From: Arachis hypogaea
Lineage: Eukaryota > Streptophyta > Magnoliopsida > Fabales > Fabaceae
DNA: 64,000 nt
Assembly: GCF_003086295.3 (NCBI RefSeq)
Contig: NC_092039.1
Coordinates: forward strand, 97,360,561-97,424,560
Direction: 5' to 3'
Part shown: positions 1 through 11,240 of the stretch, piece by piece
How the letters are laid out: the number at the start of each line of letters is the position of its first letter
Numbering within the stretch: position 1 is the stretch's first letter
Position numbers and translations under genes: made by a program
The notes under the pieces: generated by a model
Told to the model about the DNA's origin: nothing
The model's input: the letters and a program-made list of their open reading frames with translations, nothing else
The model's database searches: none

Positions 1-2
1 AT

Positions 3-663
3 GAACACCCCTACACTAGAAGGGTCAACTTTGATCAAAGGTTGGACCAAGTCCTCATAGACATTTGTGAAGAGGGTGCTCAATGGAAGAGAGATTCAAG
101 AGGGAAGCCGGTTCAACTGAGAAGGCATGACCTCAAGCCCGTGGCTAGGGGATGGTTGGAGTTTATCCAACGCTCAATCATTCCCACTAGCAACCGGTCC
201 GAAGTTACTATAGATCAGGCTATCATGACTCATAGAACTTTATAAGGTGGCGGACAAGTCCTCTACCTTGGCAAGGTTAGCCTTCCCTCATCTCATTTGT
301 CACCTCTGTAATTCAGTTGGAGTTAACATGGAAGGAGACATCCTCATTGATGAGGACAAGCCCATCACTAAGAAAAGGATGGAGCAAACAAGAGATCCCA
401 CTCATCATGAAATCCCTGAGATGCCTCAAGGGATGCACTTTCCTCCACAAAATTATTGGGAGCAAATCAACACCTCCCTAGGAGAATTGAGTTCCAACAT
501 GGGACAACTAAGGGTGGAGCACCAAGAACACTCCATTATCCTTCATGAAATTAGAGAAGATCAAAGAATCATGAGAGAGGAGCAACAAAGGCAAGGAAGA
601 GACATTGAGGAGCTCAAGCACTCCATAAGATCTTCAAGAGGAAGAACAAGCCGCCATCACTAA
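3..663 (+). pseudogene. ORF2 ('putative plant transposon protein' family), C-terminal part, broken
   Basis: This is the C-terminal two thirds of the protein that is intact in A6 (57303-58439). The frame is open from the window edge to a stop near 240 and covers the conserved block GKPVQLRR...PVARGWLEF. A deletion of roughly 50 bp near 230, relative to A6, shifts the frame; the new frame continues through LARLAFPHLICHLC to the stop at 661-663. The last 70 residues are heptad-rich (coiled coil) with a basic end. The function of this family is unknown; despite the catalogue name there is no visible transposase catalytic triad. Not functional in this copy. Confidence 0.8.
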
Positions 664-1487
664 GGTGGACCCGTTCTTTAATCTCCTTGTTCTTTATTTT
701 CCTGTTTTTCAAATTTTTATGCTTATGTTTATCTATGTTTGTGTCTTATGATCATTAGTGTCTTAGTGTCTATGCCTTAAAGTTATGAATGTCTTATGAA
801 TCCATCACCTTTCTTAAATGAAAAATGTTCTTAATTGAAAAAGAGAAGAATTGTATGAATTTTAAATTTTATAACAGATTAATTATTTTGATGTGGTGGC
901 AATACTTTGACTTCTGAATGTATGCTTGAACAATGCATATGTCTTTTGAATTTGTTGTTCATGAATGTTGGCTCTTGAAAGAATGATGAAAAAAGGAGAC
1001 ATGTTACTGAGGATCTGAAAAATCATAAAAATGATTCTTGAAGCAAAAAAAAAAGCAGTGAATACAAAAAAAAATTAAAGTCATGATCCAAGGCAAAAAG
1101 AGTGTGCTTAAGAACCTTGGACACCTCTAATTGGGGGCTCTAGCAAAGCTGAGTCACAATCTGAAAAGGTTCACCCAGTTATGTGTCTGTGGCATGTATG
1201 TATCTGGTGGTAATACTGGAAGACAGAGTGCTTTGGGCCACGACCAAGACTCATAAAGTAGCTGTGTTCAAGAATTATCATACTTAACTAGGAGAATCAA
1301 TAACACGATCTGGATTCTGAGTTCCTATAGAAGCCAATCATTCTGAATTTCAAAGGATAGAGTGAGATGCCAAAACTGTTCAGAGACAAAAAGCTAAAAG
1401 CCCCGCTCATCTAATTAATACTGATCTTCATAGATGTTTTTGGAATTCATTGCATATTCTCTTCTTTTTATCTTATTTTATTTTCAG
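664..1487 (+). other. Noncoding 3' tail of A1
   Basis: AT-rich stretch between ORF2 and the 3' LTR. It is homologous to 58440-59465 in A6 and 48386-49441 in A5. It includes a conserved block (about 1130-1400) with the phrases CAAAGCTGAGTCACAATCTG and GGTGGTAATACTGGAAGAC. No ORF or known RNA gene is visible. Confidence 0.7.
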
Positions 1488-1521
1488 TTGCTTGGGGACA
1501 AGCAACAATTTAAGTTTGGTG
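1488..1521 (+). promoter_or_regulatory. Hairpin plus AAGTTTGGTGT box at the 3' LTR junction (PPT region)
   Basis: TTGCTTG-GGGA-CAAGCAA at 1488-1505 is a perfect 7-bp stem with a GNRA-type loop. It is followed by CAATTTAAGTTTGGTG directly against the LTR start TGATGAG at 1522. In Athila-type elements the plus-strand primer lies at this position, so the box is the likely polypurine-tract equivalent. The same arrangement occurs at 49442, 59466 and, on the minus strand, 16848-16884. Confidence 0.65.
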
Positions 1522-2611
1522 TGATGAGCGGATAATTTATACGGTTTTTGGCATTATTTTTAGTATATTTTTAGTATATTTTAGTTAGTTTTTATTATAT
1601 TTTTATTAGTTTTTATTTAAAATTCACTTTTCTGGACTTTACTATGAGTTTGTGTGTTTTTCTATGATTTCAGGTATTTTCTGGCTGAAATTGAGGGACC
1701 TGAGCAAAAATCTGATTCAGAGGCTGAAAAGGACTACAGATGTTGTTGGATTCTGACCTCCCTGCACTCGAAGTGAATTTTCTAGAGCAATAGAAGCCCA
1801 ATTGGCGCGCTATCAATTGCGTTGAAAAGTAGATATCCTGGGCTTTCCAGAAATGTATAATAGTCCATACTTTGCTCGAGATTTGATGGCCCAAACAGGC
1901 GTTCCAAGTCAGCTCAAGAATTTTGGCGTAAAACGCCGGAACTGGCACAAGAATGGGAGTTAATCGGAATCTTCGTGGTATAAGCTAGAATTGATGGCGG
2001 CATTCAAGAGAATCCGGAAGGTCTAAACCTTGTCTGTGGTATTCTGAGTAGGATTCAAGGATTGAATGACTGTGACGAGCTTTAAACTCCTGAAGGCTGG
2101 GCGTTAGTGACAGACGCAAAAGAATCACTGGATTGAGAACCAACAGATGATTAGCCGTGCTGTGACAGAGCACGTTGAACATTTTTACTGAGAGGACGGG
2201 ACTGTAGCCATTGACAATGGTGATGCCCAACATACAGCTTGCCATGGAAAGGAGTAAGAAGGATTGGATGAAGACAGTAGGAAAGCAGAGAGACGGAAGG
2301 GACAAAGCATCTCCATATGCTTATCTGAAATTCTCACCAATGAATTACATAAGTATCTCTATCTTTATTTTATGCTTTATTCATAAATCATCTATAACCA
2401 TTTGAATCTGCCTGACTGAGATTTACAAGACGACCATAGCTTGCTTCATACCAACAATCTCCGTGGGATCGACCCTTACTCGCGTAAGGTTTATTACTTG
2501 GACGACCCAGTGCACTTGCTGGTTAGTTGTGCGAAGTTGTGATAAAAAGTTGAGATTGCAATTGAGCGTACCATGTTGATGGCGCCATTGATGATCACAA
2601 TTTCGTGCACC
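1522..2611 (+). repeat. 3' LTR of A1
   Basis: Begins TGATGAGCGGATAATTTATA and ends TTTCGTGCACCA, the terminal signature seen in the other family A LTRs. About 1090 bp long, shorter than the A5 (1689 bp) and A6 (1837 bp) LTRs, mainly because the central promoter region is missing. One GGCGTAAAACGCC-type near-palindrome remains near 1925-1945. The U5 end carries the ACCCTTACTCGCGTAAGGT hairpin. Confidence 0.85.
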
Positions 2612-3457
2612 AGTCCTCCTATCCATTGATGCTCAAAGCCTTGGATCCTTTTCACCCTTGCCTTTTGGTTTAAAGGGCTATTGGCTTTAAGATATGAAAG
2701 ATATTTAAAAAAAAAGATAAATCTGAATTTTGAAAAGAGGATATGATGAATTTAAAAGAAAAGATTTGAGAAGAATTTAAAAAGATAATTGAGTTTTGAA
2801 AAATATTTGAAAAGAAGTTGGAGAGGATTTGAAAAGGATTTGTATTTATGAATTAAGATACATTTGACATCTTTCAAAAAGGATTTGAAAAATTAGGATT
2901 AAAAATTTTTGGAATTGAAGTTTGGAATATGAGAGTGTGTAACATGTTTATGCAAGAAATCATGAATTGAAACATAAAAAATGGAAAAAGTTTGAATTGA
3001 AAACGAATTTACCTCCTCCCACAATCCTGACGTTAAACGCCCAAATGCTGCATGTTTTGGGCATTCAACGCCCATTTGTAACTTCTCCTGGGTGTTTAAC
3101 ACCCAGCTGTTGCTTCCTGCTGGCGTTAAACGCCAGAAACTCCTTTGTCACTGGGCATTTTTCCGAATGCCCAGGACACTGTAAATCTGGCGTTAAACGC
3201 TCAGAAGATGCTTCTTTCTGGCGTTTAACGCCCAGATGGCTATCTCTACTGGCGTTGAATGCCCAAAATAGCTCTTTTGGGGTTTAACGCCCAAAATAGC
3301 TCTTACTGGCTTTTTCGCACCAGTGACCTTCTTTTTGCTATTTTATCCTCTAAATCCTTCTGTGACTCTGTGAACTCATGCAATTGCCATTTTACCTTGA
3401 AGAAAATTAATATGAACCTATAAAAATCAATTAATTGAAAAATAAGCTTTGTTAATG
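2612..3457 (-). other. 3' noncoding region of A2 with GGCGTTAAACGCC cluster (3029-3320)
   Basis: About 2612-2660 is the reverse complement of the tail seen at 58880-58960 in A6. Between 3029 and 3320 there are eight or so copies of GGCGTT-n-AACGCC or variants, spaced about 35 bp. Open frames across this cluster (for example one reading LALNARNSF) are by-products of the repeats, not genes. Confidence 0.7.
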
Positions 3458-3504
3458 GCTGGGTTGCCTCCCAGCAAGTGCTTCTTTATTGTCTTTAGCT
3501 GGAC
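3458..3504 (-). promoter_or_regulatory. Conserved post-stop double hairpin of A2
   Basis: On the minus strand, 5' hairpin GTC-CAGCTAAA-GAC, then AATAAAGAAGCACTT, then GCTGGG-AGGCAA-CCCAGC (6-bp stem). It lies just after the pol stop at 3517. Homologous modules: 18783-18829, 28154-28203, 47250-47296, 56317-56363. Function unknown; see findings. Confidence 0.6.
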
Positions 3505-3516
3505 TATTACTGAGCT

Positions 3517-4905
3517 TTAATCAAGTCTCAGTTTTGAGCATTGTTGCTCAAAATTGCTTTCAAGATAATGTTTGACTCTCTGTCTATTAACAATGAACTT
3601 TTTGTTAGAATAATTATCCTGAAGCTCTACGTATCCATATGGTGACACACTTGTAATCACATATGGTCCTCTCCACCGGGATTTCATTTTTCTGGGGGAT
3701 AATTTGAGCCTAGAATTAAACAACAGAACTTTCTGCCCTAGCTCAAAGACTCTAGATGACAACTTCTTATCATGCCATCTTTTTGCTTTCTCTTTGTAAA
3801 TTTTTACATTTTCGAAAGCATTGAGTCTAAATTTCTCTAGCTCATTTAACTGGAGCAATTGTTTTTCTCCAGCTAACTTGACATCAAGGTTTAGGAATCT
3901 GGTTGCCTAATATGCCTTATGCTCCAATTTCACTAGCAAGTGATAGGCTTTTCCATACATAAGCTGGTGTGGAGAAGTTCCTATAGGAGTCTTGAATGCT
4001 GTTCTGTATACTCACAGAGCATCATCCAAGCTTCTTGCCCAATCCCTTCTACGATTAATCACAGTCCGTTCCAGAATTCTTTTAAGTTCTCTATTAGAGA
4101 CTTTAGCTTGCCCATTTGTCTGTGGATGATATGGAGTAGCTACCTTGTGGCTAACTCCATATCGAACCAAAGCAGAGTAAAGCTGTTTATTGCAGAAATG
4201 AGTGCCCCTATCACTGATTAGTACTCTAGGGATACCAAATCTGCTAAAGATGTGTTTCTGGAGGAATTTCAGCACTGTCTTAGTGTCATTAGTGGGTGTT
4301 GCAATAGCTTCCACCCATTTGGATACATAATCCACTGCCACCAGAATATAAGTGTTTGAGTATGATGGTGGGAAAGGCCCCATGAAGTCAATACCTCATA
4401 CATCAAACAACTCAATCTCCAAGATCCCTTGTTGAGGCATGGCATAACTGTGAGGCAGATTGCCAGATCTTTGGCAACTGTCACAATTAAGTACAAACAC
4501 TCGGGAGTCTTTATAGAGAGTAGGCCAGTAGAAGCCACATTGGAAGACTCTTGTGGCTGTTTGCTCACTTCCAAAATGTCCTCCATACTGTGATCCATGG
4601 CAGTGCCAGAGGATCTTTTGTGCTTCTTCTTTAGGCACACATCTACGGATTACTCCGTATGCACATCTCTTGAAGAGATATGGTTCATCCCAAAGATAGT
4701 ATTTTGCATCCGTGATCAATTTCTTTGATTGCTGCCTACTATACTCTTTGGGTATGAATCTCATTGCCTTGTAGTTTGCAATGTCTGCAAACCATGGCAC
4801 TTCCTGGATGGCAAAGAGTTGCTCATCCGGAATGTTTTCAGAGATCTCAGTAAGAGGGAGGGACGCCCCTTCTACTGGTTCTATTCGGGACAGGTGATCT
4901 GCTAC
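3517..4905 (-). pseudogene. Integrase of A2 (zinc finger, DDE core, GPY/F C-terminus), inactivated
   Basis: Minus-strand Ty3/gypsy integrase. The N-terminal HHCC zinc finger is visible as HCHGSQYGGH followed 29 residues later by CDSC (about 4650-4460). The catalytic core shows [15 protein letters not shown] and ISDRGTHF. The third acidic position, exactly 36 residues after the second Asp, is Lys (GQAKVSNRE) where the family has Glu. The C-terminal module reads RWRGPYVITSVSPYGYVEL and ends at 3517. In-frame stops at about 4396, 4012 and 3908 break it, all in one continuous frame. The enzyme would insert cDNA into the nuclear genome; this copy cannot, for both reasons. Confidence 0.9.
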
Positions 4906-6083
4906 TTAGTTCTCTGTCCCTTTTCTGTCTCTTATTTCTATATCAAACTCTTGCAGAAGCAACACCCATCTTATGAGTCTGGGTTTTGAATCCTGCTTTG
5001 AGAGTAGATATTTAAGAATAGCATGGTCAGTGTACACAATCACTTTCGATCCTACTAAATAAGATCTGAACTTGTCAATGGCGTAAACCACTGCAAGTAA
5101 CTCTTTTTCCGTGGTTGTGTAATTCTTCTGTGCGTCATTTAAAACACGACTGGCATAATAAATGATGTGCAGAAGCTTGTCATGCCTTTGTCCCAACACT
5201 ACACCAATGGTATGGTCGCTGGCATCACACATTAGTTCAAATGGTAATGTCCAGTCTGGTGCAGAGATGACTGGTGTTGTGACCAGTTTAGCTTTCAGAG
5301 TCTCAAACACCTGCAGACATTCCTTATCAAAGATAAATGGCGTGTTAGCAGCTAGAAGATTACTCAGAGGTTTTGCGATTTTTGAAAAATCTTTTATAAA
5401 CCTCCTATAGAATCCTGCATGCCCCAGAAAGCTTCTGATTGCCTTAACATTGGCTGGTGGTGGTAATTTTTCAATTACCTCTACCTTAGCTTGATCCACC
5501 TCTATTCCCTTGTTCAAAATTTTGTGCTCAAGGACAATTCCTTCAGTCACCATAAAGTGACATTTCTCCCAGTTTAAAACCAGGTTAGTCTCTTGGCACC
5601 TCTTTAGAACAAGTGCTAGATGGTCAAGACAGGAGCTGAATGAGTCTCCAAATACTGAAAAGTCATCTATGAAGACTTCTAGAAAATTTTCCACTATATC
5701 AGAGAAAATAGAGAGCATGCACCTTTGAAAGGTTGCAGGTGCATTGCACAGACCAAATGGCATCCTTCTATATGTAAATACTCCGGATGGACATGTGAAT
5801 GCTGTTTTCTCTTGATCTTGGGGATCTACTGCAATTTGATTATAACCTGAATATCCATCCAGGAAGCAGTAGTATTCATGACCTGCTAATCTTTCTAGCA
5901 TTTGGTCTATGAATGGTAAAGGAAAATGATCATTTCTGGTAGCTGTGTTGAGCCTTCTGTAATCAATACACATACGCCATCCTGTAACTGTTCTTGTAGG
6001 AATCAGTTTATTTTTTTCATTATGAACCACTGTCATGCCACCCTTCTTAGGGACGACTTAGACAGGGTTTTCCCAAGGGCTAT
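4906..6083 (-). pseudogene. Reverse transcriptase and RNase H of A2
   Basis: Minus strand, in the same frame as protease and integrase. RT motifs in order: [32 protein letters not shown], the catalytic FIDDFSVFG (YxDD box equivalent) and [11 protein letters not shown]. RNase H follows with [21 protein letters not shown] and VIVYTDH, supplying the D-E-D catalytic residues. A stop at about 6048 lies just inside the gene and another at 4906 separates RNase H from integrase; in both cases the related reading suggests a glutamine codon with a C-to-T change. The upstream end abuts the solo LTR inserted at 6084. Confidence 0.92.
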
Positions 6084-7659
6084 TGGTGGACGAAATTGTC
6101 ATCACTACAACTTCGCACAACTAACCAGCAAGTGTACTGGGTCGTCCAAGTAATAAACCTTACGCGAGTAAGGGTCGATCCCACAGAGATTGTTGGTATG
6201 AAGCAAGCTATGGTCACCTTGTAAATCTTAGTCAGGCAAACTCAAATGGGTATGGTGATAAACGCATAAAACATAAAGATAAAGATAGAGATACTTATGT
6301 AATTCATTGGTAGGAATTTCAAATAAGCGTATGAAGATGCCTTCCCTTCCGTCTCTCTGCTTTCCTACTGTCTTCATCCAATCCTTCTTACTCCTTTCCA
6401 TGGCAAGCTTAAGCAAGGGTTTCACCGTTGTCAGTGGCTACCTCCCATCCTCTCAGTTGAAATGTTCAACGCACCCTGTCACGGCACGGCTATCCATCTG
6501 TCGGTTCTCGATCAAGCCGGAATAGAATCCAGTGATTCTTTTGCGTCTGTCACTAACGCCCCGCCCTCAGGAGTTTGAAGCACGTCACAGTCATTCAGTC
6601 ACTGAATCCTACTCAGAATACCACAGACAAGGTTAGACCTTCCGGATTCTCTTGAATGCCGCCATCAGTTCTAGCCTATACCACGAAGATTCCGGTTAAA
6701 GAATCCAAGAGATATTCACCCAATCGAAGGTAGAACGGAGGTGGTTGTCAGTCACACGTTCATAGGTGAGAATGATGATGAGTGTCACGGATCATCACAT
6801 TCATCAAGTTGAAGAACAAGTGATATCTTAGAACAAGAACAAGTAGAATTGAATAGAAGAACAATAGTAATTGCATTAATACTCGAGGTACAGCAGAGCT
6901 CCACACCTTAATCTATGGTGTGTAGAAACTCCACCGTGGAAAATACATAAGAACAAGGTCTAGGCATGGCTGAATGGCCAGCCTCCCAATGATCTAAGAT
7001 AGCATCAGAACAAGGATAACTACCCAGATATCTCAATACAATAGTAAAAGGTCCTACTTATAGAGAACTAGTAGCCTAAGGTTTACAGAGATGAGTAAAT
7101 GACATAAAAATCCACTTCCGGGCCCACTTGGTGTGTGCTTGGGCTGAGCAATGAAGCATTTTCGTGTAGAGACTCCTCTTGGAGTTAAACGCCAGCTTTG
7201 GTGCCAGTTTGGGCGTTTAACTCCCATTCTTGTGCCAGTTCCGGCGTTTAACGCTGGGAATTCTGAGGGTGACTTTGAACGCCAGTTTGGGCCATCAAAT
7301 CTTGGGCAAAGTATGGACTATCATATATTGCTGAAAAGCCCAGGATGTCTACTTTCCAACGCCGTTGAGAGCGCGCCAATTGAGCCTCTGTAGCTCCAGA
7401 AAATCCACTTCGAGTGCAGGGAGGTCAGAATCCAACAGCATCTGCAGTCTTTTTTAGTCTCTGAATCAGATTTTTGCTCAGGTCCCTCAATTTCAGCCAG
7501 AAAATACCTGAAATCACAGAAAAATACACAAACTCATAGTAAAGTCCAAAAAAGTGAATTTTAACTAAAAACTAATAAAAATATACTAAAAACTAACTAG
7601 ATCATACTAAAAACATACTAAAAACAATGCCAAAAAGCGTACAAATTATCCGCTCATCA
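6084..7659 (-). repeat. Solo family A LTR inserted in A2 pol (target duplication GCTAT)
   Basis: On the + strand it runs from TGGTGGACGAAATT (reverse of the LTR end) to ATTATCCGCTCATCA (reverse of the LTR start). It is flanked by identical GCTAT at 6079-6083 and 7660-7664. No internal region remains, so this is the product of LTR-LTR recombination. 1576 bp; contains the GGCGTTTAACGC-type cluster at 7180-7275. Inserted between protease and RT, with length plus duplication divisible by three. Confidence 0.93.
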
Positions 7660-9042
7660 GCTATCAGAAATAGGATAAATAATCCCAGCCTCTAGTAATT
7701 TAGTGACATTCTTCTGCACCACCTCCTTCATGGCTGGATTCAGTCACCTCTGTGGTTGAACCACTGACTTAGCGTCACCCTCCAATAAGATCTTGTGCAT
7801 GCATCTGGCTGGGCTAATGCCCTTAAGATCACTGATGGAACACCCAAGAGCTGTCTTGTGTGTCCTTAGCACTTGAATTAGTGCTTCCTCTTCCTGTGGC
7901 TCTAAGGTGGAGCTTATGATTACAGAAAAGGTATCACCTTCTCCCAGAAATGCATATTTCAGGGAAGGTGGTAATGGTTTGAGCTCGGGTTTGGGAGGTT
8001 TCTCCTCTTCCTGAGGGATTTTCAGAGGTTCTATTATTCTCTCTGGTTCCTCCAGATCAGGCTGAGCATCTTTAAAGATATTCTCTAGCTTTGATTCGAG
8101 ATTCTCAGTCATATCAACCTCTTTTACTAGAGAGTCAATAATATCAATGCTCATGCAGTCATTTGGGGTGTCTGAATGCTGCATAGTTTTGACAACATTC
8201 AACTTAAACTCGTCCTTATTGACTCTCAGGGTTACTTCCCCTTTTTGGACGTCAATGAGGGTTCGTCCAGTTGCTAGGAAAGGTCTTCCTAGAATGAGAG
8301 TTGCACTCTTGTACTCCTCCGTTTCCAACACCACAAAGTCAATGGGAAAGGCATATGGCCCAACCTTGACAATCATGTCTTCAATCATGCTTGATGGGTA
8401 TTTAATGGAGCCATCAGCAAGTTGGAGACCTATCCGGGTTGGTTTGACTTCTTCAGCCAAACCAAGCTTTCTGATAGTAGATGCAGGTATTAGGTTAATA
8501 CTTGCCCCAAGATCACATAGAGCTTGCTTGGTACAAGTACCCTCTAATGTGCATGGTATCATAAAGCTTCCGGGATCTTTAAGCTTTTCTAGTAAGCTTT
8601 TCAGAATGACTGCACTGCATTCTTCAGTGAGGTAAACTTTTTCAGTTTCTCTCCAATCCTTATTATGACTTAAGATCTCTTTCATGAACTTAGCATAAGA
8701 GGGTATTTGCTCAAGTGCCTCTGCAAACGGAATCTTTATTTCAAGAGTCCTGAGATAGTCTGCAAAGTGGATAAATTGCATATCCTTTTCCGCTTGGCGA
8801 AGTTTCTGAGGATAAGGCATTTTGGCTTTGTATTCCTCAACCTTAGTTGCTGCAGGTTTACCTACAGATGTGGGTTGAAAAGCCTTTTTAGAAGGGTTGC
8901 TATCAACACTTGTATGTGTTTGATCCCCCACTGGAATTTGAATGCCAGTGGTGGAAGCTAGAGTGGCGTTAGACGCCAACTCCTTACCTGTTTCTGGCGT
9001 CTGAACGCCAGAACTGAGCTTCTTTTGGGCGTTCAACGCCAA
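7660..9042 (-). pseudogene. Protease region and gag-protease linker of A2
   Basis: Minus strand. From 9042 the frame encodes a linker with repeated LNAQKKLSSGVQTPE-like phrases (the GGCGTTCAACGCC repeats in coding frame). Then comes the segment YPQKLRQAEKDMQFIHFADYL, typical of Athila Gag-Pro, and the retroviral-type aspartic protease around ALCDLGASINLIP with the later ILGRPFLATGRTLIDV. The Asp-Leu-Gly triad is the Athila variant of the usual D-T/S-G. The open stretch ends in a TGA at 7744-7746 where the frame otherwise continues to the RT N-terminus. The protease would process the Gag-Pol polyprotein. Confidence 0.85.
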
Positions 9043-10140
9043 TTTCTTACTTGTTTCTGGCGTTTAAATTCCAGAACTGAGCATGGGTTGGGCGTTCAAC
9101 GCCAGTTCTCCACCCTTTTCTGGCGTTTGAGCACCAAAATTATTCCTCTCTGGGCTCTTACTGTCCTCAAAGGGATTTTGCGTAGTAGTTTATTCATTTC
9201 TTGGCTTCCTACTGCCTTGAAGTGAGGTATTTAATGTTTTTCCACTTCTTAATTGAATTGCTTGGCACTCTTCTGTTATTTGTTTTGATAACTGCTGTTC
9301 TGTTTGCTTCAACTGCACTTCCATATTCATATTAGCTATTCTTGTTTCTTGCAATATCTCCTTGAATTCGGCTAGCTGTTTTGTCAGAAAATCTAATTGC
9401 TGATTCAATTCAGTAACTTGTTCTGCAGGATTGAGTTCAGCAGTTACTGTTTTAGCCTCTTCTTTCATGGAAGATTCACTGCTTATGTACAGATGCTGAT
9501 TTTTGGCAACTGTATCAATGAGCTCTTGAGCTTCCTCAATTGTCTTTCTCATGTGTATAGATCCACCCACTGAGTGGTCTAGAGAAATCTGAGCTTTCTC
9601 TGTAAGCCCATAATAGAAGATGTCTAACTACACCCACTCTGAAAATATTTCAGATGGGCATTTTCTTAGCATCTCTCTGTATCTCTCCCAGGCATCATAG
9701 AGGGATTCATTATCTCCTTGTTTAAAGCCTTGGATGCTCAACCTTAGCTGTGTCATCCGTTTTGGAGGGAAATAGTGATTCAGAAATTTTTTTACAGCTG
9801 TTTCCATGTCCTTATGCTAGCCTTAGGTTGGTTATTTAACCACCTCTTAGCTTGGTCTTTTACAGCAAATGGAAACAGTAATAATCTGTAGACATCCTGA
9901 TCTACTTCCTTATCATGTACTGTGTCAGCAATTTGTAAAAACTGTGCCAGAAATTCTACAGGTTCTTCCTATGGAAGACCAGAATACTAGCAACTTTGCT
10001 GCACCATGATAATGAGCTGAGGATTCAACTCAAAACTACTGACTCCGATGGAGGGTATACAGATACTACTCCCATATGAAGCAGTAGTGGGGTTAGCATA
10101 TGACCCCAGAGTCCTTCTGGACTATTCATTTCCACCTAGG
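9043..10140 (-). pseudogene. Gag of A2, degraded
   Basis: Minus strand. The C-terminal half is readable at 9190-9570 (GGSIHMRKTIEEAQELIDTVAKNQ, then a long heptad-rich coiled coil to about 9300). Upstream pieces match the family Gag: YDAWERYREM, EIFSEWV then a stop, LDIFYYGL. Stops occur at about 9636, 9190 and 9075, and a frameshift sits in the A-run near 9787. The start is lost around 10140. Gag would form the cytoplasmic virus-like particle. No CCHC zinc knuckle is seen, as also in A5 and A6. Confidence 0.8.
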
Positions 10141-11217
10141 TCCATGATGGAGAAAGGGAGATGATGTGGATTTATTTTATTATATAAGAAAAAATTTTCG
10201 AAATAGTAAAATAAAATAAAAACTAAAATAAAAATTTAAAAAATGTTTTATGAAGATTTTTGAAAAAGTGGGGAGAGAGAAAGTGGTTAGGATATTTTTG
10301 AAAAAGATGTGATTTTTTTTTTAAAGGATAAGATTTTAAAAATTTTGAAATTGAAATCTGAATTTTTTTTTAAAAAATTCGAAATAATTGCTTAAAAATA
10401 GTTAAAAAGTTTTTTTTATTTTTGAATTTTATGATGAAAGAGAAAAACACACAAAAGACACACAACTTAAAATTTTTAGATCTAATGCTCCTTGTTTTCA
10501 AAAATTTTGGAGGGAAAACACCAAGAAATACCAAACTTAAAAATTTTAATATCAAGACATAAGGAAGACTCAAGAACACCTTGAAGACTCACAAGAACAA
10601 CAAGAACATGAAGATAGAACACCAAACTTAAAATTTTTAGAAAACCACAATAAATTTTTGAAAATTAAAGAAAATTAACAAGAGAACACCAAACTTAAAG
10701 TTTGGTACAAGATTTAATCAAAGAAAAATTATTTTTGAAAAAGATTTTAAAAAGAAGATACCCAATTACCAAGAACACAAACCAATGCTCTAGCCAATTG
10801 AGCTATAAATATAACGTGTTTTAAAGAGATTTTTTAATAAATAAAAATATTTTTTTGAAAACTAATATTTTGAAAAAGTACAAGAAAAATAAGAAGAGAC
10901 ACAAAACAAGACAAACCAAAGATCAAACAAGAAAAATTGACAAGAACAATTTGAAGATCAAGGAAAAACAAAGAACATGCAATTCGAAAATTAAAAGACA
11001 AAGAAAAGCATGCAATTGACACCAAACTTAAAATATGAAACTAAACTCAAACAAAAGACTCCAAGAAAAATTAAAAACTAATAGAGAAAAATAATATTTT
11101 TGAAAGATTTTTAAAAGGAATAATAGAAGATGCAATCCTAGTGACTCTAAACAAAAAGACAAATTTTTCCTAATCTAAGTAACAAGATAAACCGTCAATT
11201 GTTCAAACTCGAACAAT
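10141..11217 (-). other. AT-rich leader of A2
   Basis: Untranslated leader between primer site and gag, extremely U-rich in the sense strand. It contains several sense copies of the TAAGTTTGGTGT box (window ACACCAAACTTA near 10619-10630, 10686-10697, 11019-11030). No supported ORF. Confidence 0.7.
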
Positions 11218-11234
11218 CCCCGGCAACGGCACCA
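11218..11234 (-). promoter_or_regulatory. Primer binding site, tRNA-Asp(GTC), of A2
   Basis: The window strand reads CCCCGGCAACGGCACCA, which is the 3' end of plant tRNA-Asp (CCCCGGCAACGGCGCCA, from memory) with one mismatch. Its complement on the minus strand is the PBS, seven bases from the LTR end. Confidence 0.85.
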
Positions 11235-11240
11235 AAAACT

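Larger units (their letters stand above)
1..2611 (+). mobile_element. A1: family A (FIDEL/Feral-like) Ty3/gypsy element, 3' part only
   Basis: The window opens inside this element. It holds the second half of the ORF2 gene, a noncoding tail, a polypurine-like junction and a complete 3' LTR. The order matches the intact copy A6 at 57700-61339 base block for base block. The right edge is abrupt: after the LTR-terminal CA at 2611 the sequence continues in the opposite orientation as the 3' region of A2, so A1 is an insertion into A2. The following five bases (GTCCT) are its probable target duplication; the partner copy lies left of the window. Confidence 0.85.

Noticed and set aside
2967..3287. 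Open frame of 106 codons over the GGCG cluster (and similar ones at 47427-47769 and 62061-62609)
   Set aside because: The frames exist because the repeated near-palindromes lack stops; they occur on both strands and have no conserved start or context.
11218..11234. tRNA-Asp-like sequence as a tRNA gene fragment
   Set aside because: It is the primer-site complement at the expected distance from an LTR end, not a gene.
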